NCBI RefSeq assembly: GCF_001613405.1
Contig: NZ_BDCH01000025.1
Location: forward strand, 62,001 to 126,000
DNA from: Nocardia crassostreae
GTDB lineage: Bacteria; Actinomycetota; Actinomycetes; Mycobacteriales; Mycobacteriaceae
Direction: 5' to 3'
Length of the DNA stretch: 64,000 bases
Part shown: positions 34,757 through 45,741 of the stretch, piece after piece
Position numbering within the stretch: the stretch's first letter is position 1
How the letters are laid out: the number at the start of each line of letters is the position of its first letter
The notes under the pieces: generated by a model
What the model was told of the DNA's origin: nothing
The model's database searches: none
What the model saw: only the letters and a program-made list of their open reading frames with translations
Program-made: the position numbers and the translations under genes

Positions 34757-35533
34757 GTGATCGTCGCGCTCATTGATTCCGGCCTGGGGATGCTGCCCAC
34801 CGGGGCGTGGTTGCGGAAGCTGCGACCCGATATCGATCTGCTGCTGCAAATGGATCCCGAGGGCGCGCCCTGGGGACCCAAACCCGAGCAGTGGGTGGTG
34901 GACCGCGTCCTCGAGACCGCCCGCGCCTCACTGCGCGAAGGCGCGGAAGTCATTGTGCTGCCCTGTAATACGGCCAGCGTCACGGCGCTCGAACACCTCC
35001 GCGCCATGGTCGGCCCCCAGGTGCCCGTGATCGGCACCGTGCCCGCCATCAAACCGGCCGCGGCGGCCTGCCGCAAAGTCGCCGTCTGGGCGACCGCGGC
35101 CACCACCGCCAGCGCCTACCAGGCCGACCTCATCGCCCGCTTCGCCGGTGACGCCGAGGTCACCGGCGTGGCCTGCCACGGCCTCGCCGACGCCATCGAC
35201 CGCGGCGATCTCCCCGCGATCACCGCCGCCATCGCCGACGCCGCCGCCCGCACCCCCGCGGGCACCGAAGGCATCGTCCTGGGCTGCACCCACTACCCCC
35301 TGGTCCTGGACGCCATCCTCACCGCCCTCCCCCAGGGCGTCCGCATCTTCGACAGCGCCGAAGCCGTTGCGGGCCAGACCCTCCGCCGCATGGACGCGCT
35401 CGGCCGCCCCACCGCGGACAGCACGACGACCCGGGTCCTCACGTCCGGACGGCCCGGAAAACTCCCCACCGCCGCAGCCGCATTCGACTCCGGCAGACTG
35501 CTCGGCGCGGTCCCCGCACCCGTGGTGGGCTAG
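34757..35533 (+). CDS. Glutamate/aspartate racemase family protein
   Basis: 258 residues from GTG 34757 (a TTG 18 nt upstream is in frame). It has both catalytic cysteines of the MurI family: PCNTAS (about residue 76) and GCTHYP (about residue 177), and a DSGLGM motif where MurI has DSGxGG. Cofactor-independent interconversion of L- and D-amino acids is the family reaction. The segment LQMDPEGAPWGPKPEQWV is unlike typical MurI, so this may be a paralogue with another substrate. It converges directly on the lipoprotein gene, with stops almost adjacent. Confidence 0.75.
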   Translation: MIVALIDSGLGMLPTGAWLRKLRPDIDLLLQMDPEGAPWGPKPEQWVVDRVLETARASLREGAEVIVLPCNTASVTALEHLRAMVGPQVPVIGTVPAIKPAAAACRKVAVWATAATTASAYQADLIARFAGDAEVTGVACHGLADAIDRGDLPAITAAIADAAARTPAGTEGIVLGCTHYPLVLDAILTALPQGVRIFDSAEAVAGQTLRRMDALGRPTADSTTTRVLTSGRPGKLPTAAAAFDSGRLLGAVPAPVVG

Positions 35534-35534
35534 T

Positions 35535-36743
35535 TCAGAAACTATTCGCGAACAGGGCGTACTGAGCCGCCGCACGCTGGAGCAGATCGCTTCGATCGTC
35601 GCCGTTGAGGACGGCGACGTAGCGGCGGTAGACCACGAAGCACTTGTTCACCCAGTAGTTTTCGGGGTTCGCGACATTCCTGACGCTCGTGCACTTCACA
35701 TCGGGCGCACCGGAGGGACCGTCGATGCGGCTGTAATTGTCGCGGAAGAGCGCCGCGAAGCCGTCGGCGAGGGCGTGCGCCGCGTCCGGGTCACGTGCGC
35801 GCAGCAGCAAATCGTCGTTCATGTAAGCGATTGCGTCCGTGCCGGTTCGCTCGAACAGCGACACCCATCTCGCCTGATCGCCGACCCGGTGCACGAAATC
35901 GTTGATGCCGTACACGGCGAAGGAGTTCACCTCCGGCACCCGCACGCCCCGGTCCCGGGTGACCGTTCTGGCCAGCAGACCCTCGGGATCCAGCGGCAGG
36001 TCGTCGAGATCGGATTCGGCGGTGGGCCGGAACTTTTCGAGCACCGGAAGCTGGGCGTCGAGAGTCTTGCGCACCCATTCGAGCAGATCGTGCTCTTCGG
36101 CGAAAGGGCGCTCGATGAGCAAGGACAGGACGAATTCGTCATGCGCGAGGTAAACACCGACATTCGCGATACCGGGACGCCAATGGATATATGCCGCCGG
36201 ATATTCGGCGAGATGCAACGTGACGTTCTGATCGGCGGCCACACCGAAATCGGTGTTCTCCAGTTCGACCGCGGCCGTCGCCGCCGCGGCCGCGGACGGG
36301 AAACGGAGCAGCGCACTGCTGACGATGGTCGCCGTGGACGGGATGCCCTCCTCGGTTTCCGGTTCGTTCCCGCCGCTGGTGCCGTAGCCGACGAGCATGC
36401 GATGGCGTTCCAGCACCGAGGTCGACGCCCCGGCGACCATCCCGAATTCCTCCACCTCGACGGGAGTCAGCAACACCTTGGCGTTGTAGCCGACCGGCAG
36501 CGTGAAGTCGATCCGCGACGTCAGCACCACCGCCTCGGCCATCCGGATGCCCTCCGCGAGTGCGCCATCCGTGCCCGCGGTGTGCTCGTACCGGTGCTTC
36601 GACACCGGGTACGACCCGACATCGAGTGTGCGGACATCGATTTCAATCGCAACCGGCGTTCCACGCTCGCCGAAACAGCCCGTGAGCAGACAGACCGACG
36701 CAATGACGGCGGTGCCCAACGACTTTCGTAATCGGTATTCCAT
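35535..36743 (-). CDS. Large secreted lipoprotein of unknown function (DUF7373-like)
   Basis: 402 residues from ATG 36743. Signal peptide MEYRLRKSLGTAVIASVCLL with lipobox LTGC; Cys is the acylation site. The mature part alternates beta/alpha segments, with paired Cys near the C-terminus (VKCTSVRN, NKCFVVY) that may form a disulfide. Size and composition fit the nocardial DUF7373 lipoproteins, but I assign this from memory only. Not operonic: the next gene upstream is tuf, beyond a terminator. Confidence 0.75.
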   Translation of the reverse strand: MEYRLRKSLGTAVIASVCLLTGCFGERGTPVAIEIDVRTLDVGSYPVSKHRYEHTAGTDGALAEGIRMAEAVVLTSRIDFTLPVGYNAKVLLTPVEVEEFGMVAGASTSVLERHRMLVGYGTSGGNEPETEEGIPSTATIVSSALLRFPSAAAAATAAVELENTDFGVAADQNVTLHLAEYPAAYIHWRPGIANVGVYLAHDEFVLSLLIERPFAEEHDLLEWVRKTLDAQLPVLEKFRPTAESDLDDLPLDPEGLLARTVTRDRGVRVPEVNSFAVYGINDFVHRVGDQARWVSLFERTGTDAIAYMNDDLLLRARDPDAAHALADGFAALFRDNYSRIDGPSGAPDVKCTSVRNVANPENYWVNKCFVVYRRYVAVLNGDDRSDLLQRAAAQYALFANSF

Positions 36744-36822
36744 GAAGCGGCCCCCCGCACGTACCTGTTCTTCCAGGCTACCGGTGGATACGCGGGCCGC
36801 TCCGGAATTCGGGCACACGCGA

Positions 36823-36854
36823 AAAGGGCCGCTCCCCCAGGGGGAACGGCCCTT
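36823..36854 (-). terminator. Rho-independent terminator of the str operon
   Basis: AAGGGCCG pairs with CGGCCCTT and CCCCC with GGGGG inside, around AG; located 18 nt beyond the tuf stop. Confidence 0.8.
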
Positions 36855-36871
36855 CTCAGTAAGAGCGAGTC

Positions 36872-38062
36872 TTACTTGATGATCTTGGTGACGCGACCGG
36901 CACCGACGGTGCGGCCACCTTCACGGATCGCGAAACGCAGGCCCTCGTCCATGGCGACCGGCTGGATGAGCTTGACGCTCATCTCGGTGTTATCGCCCGG
37001 CATGACCATCTCGGTGCCCTCGGGGACGGTAACGACGCCGGTCACGTCCGTGGTACGGAAGTAGAACTGCGGACGGTAGTTGTTGAAGAACGGGGTGTGG
37101 CGGCCGCCCTCGTCCTTCGACAGGATGTACGCCTGGCCCTCGAACTCGGTGTGCGGGGTGGTGGTGCCCGGCTTGACGACAACCTGGCCACGCTCGACAT
37201 CGTCACGCTTCAGACCACGAACCAGCAGACCGACATTGTCGCCCGCCTGGCCCTGGTCCAGCAGCTTGCGGAACATCTCGACACCGGTGATGGTGGTCTT
37301 CTGCGACTTCTCGCGGATGCCGACGATCTCGACTTCCTCGTTCACGTTGATCACACCACGCTCGATGCGACCGGTGACGACGGTGCCACGACCGGTGATC
37401 GTGAAGACGTCCTCGATCGGCATCAGGAACGGCTTGTCGGTCTCACGGACCGGGTCCGGGATCGACTCGTCGACGGCGTTCATCAGGTCGAGGACCGACT
37501 GGGTCCACTTCGGGTCGCCCTCGAGCGCCTTCAGACCGGAGACGCGCACGACCGGGGCGTCCTCGTCGAACTCCTGCGAAGCCAGCAGCTCGCGGACCTC
37601 CATCTCGACGAGCTCGAGGATTTCCTCGTCGTCGACCATGTCGGACTTGTTCAGGGCGACCAGGATGTAGGGCACGCCGACCTGGCGGGCGAGCAGCACG
37701 TGCTCACGGGTCTGCGGCATCGGGCCGTCGGTGGCGGCCACGACCAGGATCGCGCCGTCCATCTGGGCGGCACCGGTGATCATGTTCTTGATGTAGTCCG
37801 CGTGACCGGGGGCGTCGACGTGCGCGTAGTGGCGCTTCTCGGTCTGGTACTCGACGTGGGAGATGTTGATCGTGATACCACGAGCCTTCTCCTCCGGCGC
37901 CTTGTCGATCTGGTCGAACGCGAACGCAGCGTTCACGTCCGGGTAGGTGTCAGCCAGCACCTTGGTGATCGCCGCGGTCAGCGTGGTCTTACCGTGGTCG
38001 ACGTGACCAATGGTGCCGATGTTGACGTGGGGCTTCGTCCGCTCGAACTTCGCCTTCGCCAC
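36872..38062 (-). CDS. tuf: Translation elongation factor Tu
   Basis: 396 residues, full length. GTPase motifs GHVDHGKTT, DAPGHADY, NKSDM; domain II starts VFTITGRGTVVTG; the protein ends REGGRTVGAGRVTKIIK. EF-Tu delivers aminoacyl-tRNA to the ribosome. GTG start with AGGAGG seven bases upstream. Last gene of the rpsL-rpsG-fusA-tuf operon; the 132-nt gap to fusA contains a CCTGCCCC/GGGGCAGG inverted repeat and may include a tuf promoter. Confidence 0.98.
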   Translation of the reverse strand: MAKAKFERTKPHVNIGTIGHVDHGKTTLTAAITKVLADTYPDVNAAFAFDQIDKAPEEKARGITINISHVEYQTEKRHYAHVDAPGHADYIKNMITGAAQMDGAILVVAATDGPMPQTREHVLLARQVGVPYILVALNKSDMVDDEEILELVEMEVRELLASQEFDEDAPVVRVSGLKALEGDPKWTQSVLDLMNAVDESIPDPVRETDKPFLMPIEDVFTITGRGTVVTGRIERGVINVNEEVEIVGIREKSQKTTITGVEMFRKLLDQGQAGDNVGLLVRGLKRDDVERGQVVVKPGTTTPHTEFEGQAYILSKDEGGRHTPFFNNYRPQFYFRTTDVTGVVTVPEGTEMVMPGDNTEMSVKLIQPVAMDEGLRFAIREGGRTVGAGRVTKIIK

Positions 38063-38194
38063 TGTGGTCCTCCTGGACTAGTTTGGTGCGTGCATTTTTG
38101 CAGCAGTGCGGTTTTTATAACTGGGTGTCCTTCAGGACTCCCGGCCGGGGCAGGCTTTGTCTCCCAAAGGATCCGCACCCTGCCCCGTGAGTGA

Positions 38195-40300
<2,106 letters not shown>

Positions 40301-40377
40301 GGAAATCTTCCCCGCTCTTAGCTAGTGGGATCTTCGGGAACGACCCTGGCTTCTCCAGCGGTCATCACCGTGTCGAA

Positions 40378-40410
40378 GTCCGGCGCGGCGTGTTGTGTGC
40401 CACGCCGGAC
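40378..40410 (-). promoter_or_regulatory. Hairpin between rpsG and fusA
   Basis: GTCCGGCGCGGC and GCCACGCCGGAC form a 12-bp stem with one mismatch around a 9-nt loop. There is no T-run, so it may be an mRNA-processing or pausing element inside the str operon. Confidence 0.5.
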
Positions 40411-40457
40411 TGTGACTCGACTCCCGGACCATCCCGAGGGAAGGGCCGGGGGGCGAA

Positions 40458-40928
40458 TCACCAGCGGTAGTGCGCGAACGCCCGGTTCGACTCGGCCATC
40501 TTGTTGGTGTCCTCGCGACGCTTCACCGAAGCGCCCAGGCCATTGCTGGCGTCGAGCAGCTCGTTGGCCAGACGCTCGACCATGGTCTTCTCACGACGCG
40601 CGCGGGAGAAGTTCACCAGCCAGCGCAGCGCGAGGGTGTTGGCGCGGCCCGGACGGACCTCGACCGGCACCTGGTAGGTGGCGCCACCGACACGACGGGG
40701 CTTCACCTCGAGGGAGGGCTTGACGTTGTCCAGCGCGCGCTTGAGGGTGACGACCGGGTCGGTGCCGGTCTTCTCGCGCGCCTGCTCCAGCGCGCCGTAG
40801 ACGATGCGCTCGGCGGTGGACTTCTTGCCGTCCAGCAGGATCTTGTTGACCAGCTGAGTGACCAGCGGGGACCCGTAAACCGGGTCGTTGATCAGCGGAC
40901 GCTTGGGTGCGGGGCCCTTGCGTGGCAT
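40458..40928 (-). CDS. rpsG: 30S ribosomal protein S7
   Basis: 156 residues, MPRKGPAPKRPLINDPVYGS to NRAFAHYRW; full family length. Binds the 3' major domain of 16S rRNA near the mRNA exit. ATG starts one base after the rpsL stop codon. Confidence 0.98.
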   Translation of the reverse strand: MPRKGPAPKRPLINDPVYGSPLVTQLVNKILLDGKKSTAERIVYGALEQAREKTGTDPVVTLKRALDNVKPSLEVKPRRVGGATYQVPVEVRPGRANTLALRWLVNFSRARREKTMVERLANELLDASNGLGASVKRREDTNKMAESNRAFAHYRW

Positions 40929-40929
40929 A

Positions 40930-41304
40930 TCAGCTCTTCTCCTTCTTGGCGCCGTAGCGGCTGCGAGCCTGCTTGCGGTTCTTCACACCCTGGGTGTCGA
41001 GGGAGCCGCGGATGATCTTGTAGCGCACACCCGGGAGGTCCTTCACACGACCGCCGCGAACGAGCACCATCGAGTGCTCCTGCAGGTTGTGGCCCTCACC
41101 GGGGATGTAGGCCGTGACCTCGACCGCGCTGGTCAGGCGAACACGCGCGACCTTACGCAGCGCGGAGTTCGGCTTCTTCGGGGTCGTGGTGTACACGCGG
41201 GTGCACACGCCACGACGCTGCGGGCTCCCCTTGAGGGCCGCAGTCTTGGTCTTCGCGACCTTGTCGCGGCGACCCTTGCGGACCAGCTGGTTGATGGTTG
41301 GCAT
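40930..41304 (-). CDS. rpsL: 30S ribosomal protein S12
   Basis: 124 residues. Contains TPKKPNSALRK and GRVKDLPGVRY with the two lysines (K43 and K88 in E. coli numbering) whose changes give streptomycin resistance; both are wild type here. First gene of the str operon; AAAGGAAAG precedes ATG 41304. Confidence 0.98.
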   Translation of the reverse strand: MPTINQLVRKGRRDKVAKTKTAALKGSPQRRGVCTRVYTTTPKKPNSALRKVARVRLTSAVEVTAYIPGEGHNLQEHSMVLVRGGRVKDLPGVRYKIIRGSLDTQGVKNRKQARSRYGAKKEKS

Positions 41305-41529
41305 AGACCGGCTTTCCTTTTAGTAACCAGGTGTCTGGAACTTCATGTCTTTGTCATTCGAGCTTTCCGCCCAGTTCTCATGGCATTTCCTCGCCACGAG
41401 GTCGGGCGTGTCGTGCTCAGCGCGTAGCCCGGAATCCGGGCACGCTGGAACGGTCAGCCGCTCTCGCTGGCCTACGTACTGCGCACAAACCTGCCCGCAT
41501 GCTTCCGGGCACAGCGGTCCATGATACCC
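41305..41529 (-). promoter_or_regulatory. Leader and promoter region of the str operon
   Basis: 225 nt without a gene between a terminator and rpsL. It must contain the str promoter; I see no consensus-quality -35/-10 pair, so no exact site is given. Confidence 0.4.
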
Positions 41530-41559
41530 GGACCTTTTTCGGGGGGCAAAAAGGGGTCC
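41530..41559 (-). terminator. Terminator-like hairpin after the DUF3558-type lipoprotein genes
   Basis: GGACC-TTTTT pairs with AAAAA-GGGGTCC across a G-rich loop (two-base bulge), 24 nt beyond the lipoprotein stop. It separates these genes from the str operon. Confidence 0.6.
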
Positions 41560-41582
41560 CTCGAGCGGGGCTGGTAGAGGGG

Positions 41583-42152
41583 CTATCGGGCGAGGTTCAA
41601 GGTCAGCTCGACCAGCTTCGAGGCGGCCGCGCAGGGGTCGCCGTGCGCGGAGCCGGAACGGTAATTCACCCACCAGCCAACGATTCCCGCGTCCGCGGCC
41701 GGTGCGAACAACCCGCACGAATCGGCGTCGTTCGGGCGGCGCACCTCCAGCGATCGGCGGCCCTGGACGTTTATGTCATTGGTCACATAGCCGAGGCGGT
41801 CGTTATTGGTCTTCTCATTGTTGAGCGAGCCCTCCTCGTACCAACTCAGCGTGACCATGCCGCTGCCCGCGGTGCCGCCCTCGAGATCCCACATGCACAC
41901 CGCGCCGTTGAACGACGGGCTCACATAGGTGCCCTCGCCGACCGCCTTGCCGATGTCCTCGAGCGAGACCACCTCGCACTCGCGCAGCAGTTTGTCGAAG
42001 TTGGTGTTGATGCGGCCGCCGCCGTCGCCGGTGGTGCCGCCCGCGGGCAGGGCGGTGCCGTCCACCGTCCGGCCGCAGCCGCCGACCGCGGCGGTGACGG
42101 CCAGCACGGCGAGCACGATGGCGCTCCGTCGCATAGGGCGCATTCCCCTCAT
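41583..42152 (-). CDS. DUF3558-like lipoprotein
   Basis: About 189 residues. Starts at 42152 (ATGA overlap with the upstream stop), 42143 or 42134 are in one frame; I chose the overlapping one. Signal peptide RRSAIVLAVLAVTAAV with lipobox GGC. The mature part has the DUF3558 pattern: a conserved CEVVSLEDIGKAVG block, VCMWDLEG, and paired cysteines DSCGLF/DPCAAA. Surface lipoproteins of unknown role in mycolic-acid bacteria. Tandem paralogue of the next gene. Confidence 0.85.
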   Translation of the reverse strand: MRGMRPMRRSAIVLAVLAVTAAVGGCGRTVDGTALPAGGTTGDGGGRINTNFDKLLRECEVVSLEDIGKAVGEGTYVSPSFNGAVCMWDLEGGTAGSGMVTLSWYEEGSLNNEKTNNDRLGYVTNDINVQGRRSLEVRRPNDADSCGLFAPAADAGIVGWWVNYRSGSAHGDPCAAASKLVELTLNLAR

Positions 42153-42679
42153 CCGAGCCGCTGCACGGTCAGCTCGGCCATCTTGCGCGTGCGATCGCAC
42201 GGATTGCCGAGATTGTCGCCGCCGAAGATGCCGTAGGACATGGACCATTCGAAGAAGTCGTCGTCGAGCTGGATGGCCAGATCGCAGACGCGATTGGACG
42301 GGTCCAGGGCCTGGAAGCCGGTGCGGCCGCCCACCTCGATGGTCTCCGGGTTGCGGCCGACGCTGGCCACCCACGCCTTCTCACGATCGATGGGGCTGCC
42401 CCGGTAGGAGGCGAAAGTGACGCTCGCGCCGCCGATTCCGCCGCCCTGCCAGTTGCATCCGACCGAGTTCTTGAACACCACGCTCACCGCGCCGAGGCCG
42501 CCGATATCGCGTACTTCGTCGTCGGTGAGGTGACCGCATTCGCCGACGAACGGGCCCAGGGTCGCCACCTTGGGTGGCGGCCGCAGGCCCGGTGTGTCGC
42601 CCGAATCGTCTTTCCCCCCACACGCCGACAGCAACAGCGCGAGGATCGACCCCGTGATGATCGCCGATGTCATCCGCAT
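42149..42679 (-). CDS. DUF3558-like lipoprotein (first of tandem pair)
   Basis: 176 residues. Signal peptide MRMTSAIITGSILALLLSAC with the acylated Cys in LSAC. Mature part: GECGHLTDDEVRDIGGLG, VGCNWQGG, RVCDLAIQ, NPCDRTRKMAELTV, the same cysteine layout as the following gene. It overlaps that gene by four bases (ATGA), so the pair is co-translated. Lies 40 nt downstream of the end of hppD on the same strand. Confidence 0.85.
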   Translation of the reverse strand: MRMTSAIITGSILALLLSACGGKDDSGDTPGLRPPPKVATLGPFVGECGHLTDDEVRDIGGLGAVSVVFKNSVGCNWQGGGIGGASVTFASYRGSPIDREKAWVASVGRNPETIEVGGRTGFQALDPSNRVCDLAIQLDDDFFEWSMSYGIFGGDNLGNPCDRTRKMAELTVQRLG

Positions 42680-42718
42680 GCCGCCGAGCCTAGTGGATTT
42701 GCCGCATGCGCCTCTTGG

Positions 42719-43942
42719 TCAGAGGTTCCCGCGCGCCTCCTGCTCGCGCTCGATGGCCTGGAACAGGGCCTTGAAGTTGCCCTTGCCGAAGCCGAGGGAG
42801 CCGTGGCGTTCGATGAGTTCGAAGAACACGGTGGGGCGGTCGGTGATGGGCTTGCAGAAGATCTGCAGCAGATAGCCGTCCTCGTCGCGGTCGACCAGGA
42901 TGCCGCGGCTCTGCAGTTCCTCCACGGGGGCGCGCACGTGGCCGATGCGGGCGCGCAGTTCCGGGTCCTCGTAATAGGAGTCGGGGGTGTCGAGGAATTC
43001 GATGCCCTCCCGGCGCAGCACGTCCACGGCGGTGAGGATGTCGCCGGTGGCCAGGGCGATGTGCTGCACGCCCGGGCCCTGATAGAACTCCAGGTATTCG
43101 TCGATCTGCGAACGCTTGCGACTGGGGGCCGGTTCGTTGAGCGGGAACTTCACGCGGTGGTTGCCGCTGGCCACCACCTTGCTCATGAGGGCGGAGTACT
43201 CGGTGGCGATATCGTCGCCGATGAATTCGGCCATGTTCTCGAAACCCATGACGCGGCGGTAGAACTCGACCCATTCGTCCATCTGGCCCAGTTCCACATT
43301 GCCGACCACGTGGTCGATGGCCTGGAAGATGCGCTTGGGCGCGCCGTCGCGCGGGGTGAAGGCCGACTTGCGGGCCACGAAGCCGGGCAGATAGGGGCCG
43401 TCGTAGCGGGAACGGTCGACCAGGGTGTGCCGGGTCTCGCCGTAGGTGGCGATGGCGGCGGTGCGGACGGTGCCGAATTCGTCTGTCACATCGTGGGGTT
43501 CGACCAGGACCGTGGCCCCGTGGGTGCGGGCCCATTCGATGCAGCGGTCCACATCGGGCACCTCGAGGGCGATATCGGTGACGCCGTCGCCGTGCCGATC
43601 GTGGTGGGCGACAAGCGGACTCGCGGGGTCCACCGCGCCGCACACCACGAATCGGGCCCCGCCGCTGCGCAAGACGTACGCCTTGTGATCGCGATTGCCG
43701 GTCTCGGGACCGGAGTACGCCTCCAGGTTCATACCGAAGGCGGATTCCAGGAAGTGGGCGGTCTGCACGGCATTTCCTACCGCCCAGACCAGGGCGTCCC
43801 AGCCGATGACCGGGAAGGGGTCGGCGGTCTCGTCGTGGTCGACGAGGCCGACCAGCCGTCGTAGTTCCTCGTTTTCCGGCAGGTCGATCGGCTGCCAGAC
43901 CACGGCGTCATCGCTTCTCCAGCCGGTGATCTCGATACTCAT
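42719..43942 (-). CDS. hppD: 4-hydroxyphenylpyruvate dioxygenase
   Basis: 407 residues from ATG 43942. Two VOC halves; the C-terminal half has the iron ligands in AIDHVVGNV, GVQHIALAT and VFFELIERHG. HPPD converts 4-hydroxyphenylpyruvate to homogentisate in tyrosine degradation. Longer in-frame starts enter the divergent regulator's promoter and are unlikely. hmgA and fahA are not in the window. Confidence 0.95.
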   Translation of the reverse strand: MSIEITGWRSDDAVVWQPIDLPENEELRRLVGLVDHDETADPFPVIGWDALVWAVGNAVQTAHFLESAFGMNLEAYSGPETGNRDHKAYVLRSGGARFVVCGAVDPASPLVAHHDRHGDGVTDIALEVPDVDRCIEWARTHGATVLVEPHDVTDEFGTVRTAAIATYGETRHTLVDRSRYDGPYLPGFVARKSAFTPRDGAPKRIFQAIDHVVGNVELGQMDEWVEFYRRVMGFENMAEFIGDDIATEYSALMSKVVASGNHRVKFPLNEPAPSRKRSQIDEYLEFYQGPGVQHIALATGDILTAVDVLRREGIEFLDTPDSYYEDPELRARIGHVRAPVEELQSRGILVDRDEDGYLLQIFCKPITDRPTVFFELIERHGSLGFGKGNFKALFQAIEREQEARGNL

Positions 43943-44081
43943 GGATCCAGGAAATCCTCGCGGTCGGCATTGGGCAATATCGCCGAAATTCGTTAGACAT
44001 CCTGGTGAATTACGCCACCATCTGCCCCGGAGTGCTGGACAATTTGAATAGAACAGAGCACCGCCGAGCGGAGGTACAACC

Positions 44082-44600
44082 GTGGCCCGCACGCCCGCCA
44101 AACTGGATGAACTCGATCTGGCGATCCTGACCGCCATGCACGAATTCCAGAAGGCCGGAATCCTGGAGTTGTCCCGGCGCACCCGGGTGGCCCGGGCGAC
44201 CGTGCAATCACGGATCGCGCGCATGGAGGAGGCCGGGGTCATCGCCTCCTATGATCCCCAGATCGATTTGACAGCAGCGGGTTTCGATGTTGAAGCCTTC
44301 GTTACGCTGGAGATCTCACAGGGCGCGCTGGAGGCGGTGGCCGCCGATCTGGAGGGCATCCCCGGCGTTCTCGAGGCGTATGCGACCACCGGGTCGAGCG
44401 ATGTGCTGTGCCGCATCGGGGCCGATTCGCACGCCGGGCTGCAGACCGTGCTGCTCAGCATCGACCGCAGTGCCTCGGTGGTGCGGTCGCACAGCGTCAT
44501 CGTGCTGTCCACGGTGGTGCAGCGGCGGACGCTGCCGCTGCTACGCACGCTGACGCCGTCGGGCTCCAGCAAAGCCCCGGCGTATCGCAATGCACACTGA
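44082..44600 (+). CDS. Lrp/AsnC-family transcriptional regulator
   Basis: 172 residues from GTG 44082 with GGAGGT upstream. HTH: KAGILELSRRTRVARATVQSRIARME; RAM-type ligand domain with VEAFVTLEISQG and AYATTGSSDVLCRI. It diverges from hppD across 139 nt, so control of tyrosine catabolism by an aromatic amino acid is the natural guess. Its stop nearly touches that of the convergent AlkZ-like gene. Confidence 0.9.
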   Translation: MARTPAKLDELDLAILTAMHEFQKAGILELSRRTRVARATVQSRIARMEEAGVIASYDPQIDLTAAGFDVEAFVTLEISQGALEAVAADLEGIPGVLEAYATTGSSDVLCRIGADSHAGLQTVLLSIDRSASVVRSHSVIVLSTVVQRRTLPLLRTLTPSGSSKAPAYRNAH

Positions 44601-44603
44601 GCC

Positions 44604-45716
44604 TCAGGGACGCAAATCGGTTCCGGGATCGAGGATTTCGACGCTCGGCGTGCGATCGGGCTCCAGGAATCCGAGCAGGGCATGGGCTTCGGCTTCGACC
44701 GCCGCGCGTTCGGCCGGGGTCCAGGCGCCGCCCGGGCTGATGCGCAGGCGGGCGGTGGCGCCCTGCGGGAAAACCTTGTAGAGACCGGAGAGGTAGCCGT
44801 CGACCAGGATTGCCGACACCGCCGTCGCGAAGGCGCGCAGCGGCGGCGCCCCACCGTCGAGAATGATGCGGGTGCGGTCCTGGTGGGAGAGCAGGGCATT
44901 GTCGTACCAGCCCAGAAAGCGCACGGGGGCCGGGAGATCCGGGTCCGCGAGTTGGGCGTCGGCGGCGTCGTAGAGGGTGCGGCCGCGGTCGTCGGTGTAG
45001 GTGCGGACGCGGTCGCCGAGACGGTCCACGGCCGGTTTCATACCGGTGAGCTTGGACCAGGTCTGCATGTCCATGGTGGTGGCCGGGCCGAAGGCGCGCA
45101 GGTAGCGGAGCAGGAGTTCTTCCAGCGGATAGCCGAGGTCCAGGGGTGCGCCGAGCCAGGGTTCGACGCGCGACCAGACGGGGCGGCTGCTGTCGCCCCA
45201 GCGTCCGCGCGGCGGGGTCTGCAGGACGGGCAGCTGGTAGAGCCAGGTTTGCAGGACCGCGCCCGGATCCCGATCCGGGTAGAGGGCGGCGGCGTGGGCG
45301 CGCAGTTCGGCGGCGGGGGTTGGGGTGTCGCCGAGGACCTTCTCACTATTGACGCGCACCTCCTCCGGATCCAGGCCGACCATGGCGCCGTAGTTGAAGC
45401 CCTTGCGGAAGGGGATCTTCTCCAGCTCCGGCTGGATGTGCGGGGCGATGCGCAGCGCATCGGGCGGGGTGACCAGGTGAATGGTGCCGCGCATCAAGGT
45501 GATTCGCACCAGGGAGCGGTCTTCCAGGCCGGTCGAGACCGTCGCGGGATCGAAATCCGCGATGCGGCTCCAGGCGGCAACGAACGGCGGCAGCATGTCC
45601 TGCGCCTGGAGACCGATCAGGTGATCGCACAGGTGCGGCACGGTGAGCGCGCTACGTTCCAGCAAGTGCTGGCGGGCGAGCAGGGTCCGGTTCAGGACCC
45701 GGTTGGACAGTTTCAC
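44604..45716 (-). CDS. AlkZ-like winged-helix DNA glycosylase family protein (HTH_42)
   Basis: 370 residues. N-terminal LSNRVLNRTLLARQHLLER, then GLQAQD, the QxQ motif that is catalytic in AlkZ/YcaQ-type interstrand-crosslink glycosylases, RGTIHLVTP, and a WYDNALLSHQDR C-terminal block. Such proteins unhook alkylated or crosslinked bases; the substrate here is not known. Four nucleotides separate it from the convergent Lrp gene. Confidence 0.8.
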   Translation of the reverse strand: MKLSNRVLNRTLLARQHLLERSALTVPHLCDHLIGLQAQDMLPPFVAAWSRIADFDPATVSTGLEDRSLVRITLMRGTIHLVTPPDALRIAPHIQPELEKIPFRKGFNYGAMVGLDPEEVRVNSEKVLGDTPTPAAELRAHAAALYPDRDPGAVLQTWLYQLPVLQTPPRGRWGDSSRPVWSRVEPWLGAPLDLGYPLEELLLRYLRAFGPATTMDMQTWSKLTGMKPAVDRLGDRVRTYTDDRGRTLYDAADAQLADPDLPAPVRFLGWYDNALLSHQDRTRIILDGGAPPLRAFATAVSAILVDGYLSGLYKVFPQGATARLRISPGGAWTPAERAAVEAEAHALLGFLEPDRTPSVEILDPGTDLRP

Positions 45717-45741
45717 GATGGACCTACCTCCGGGATCGGGC

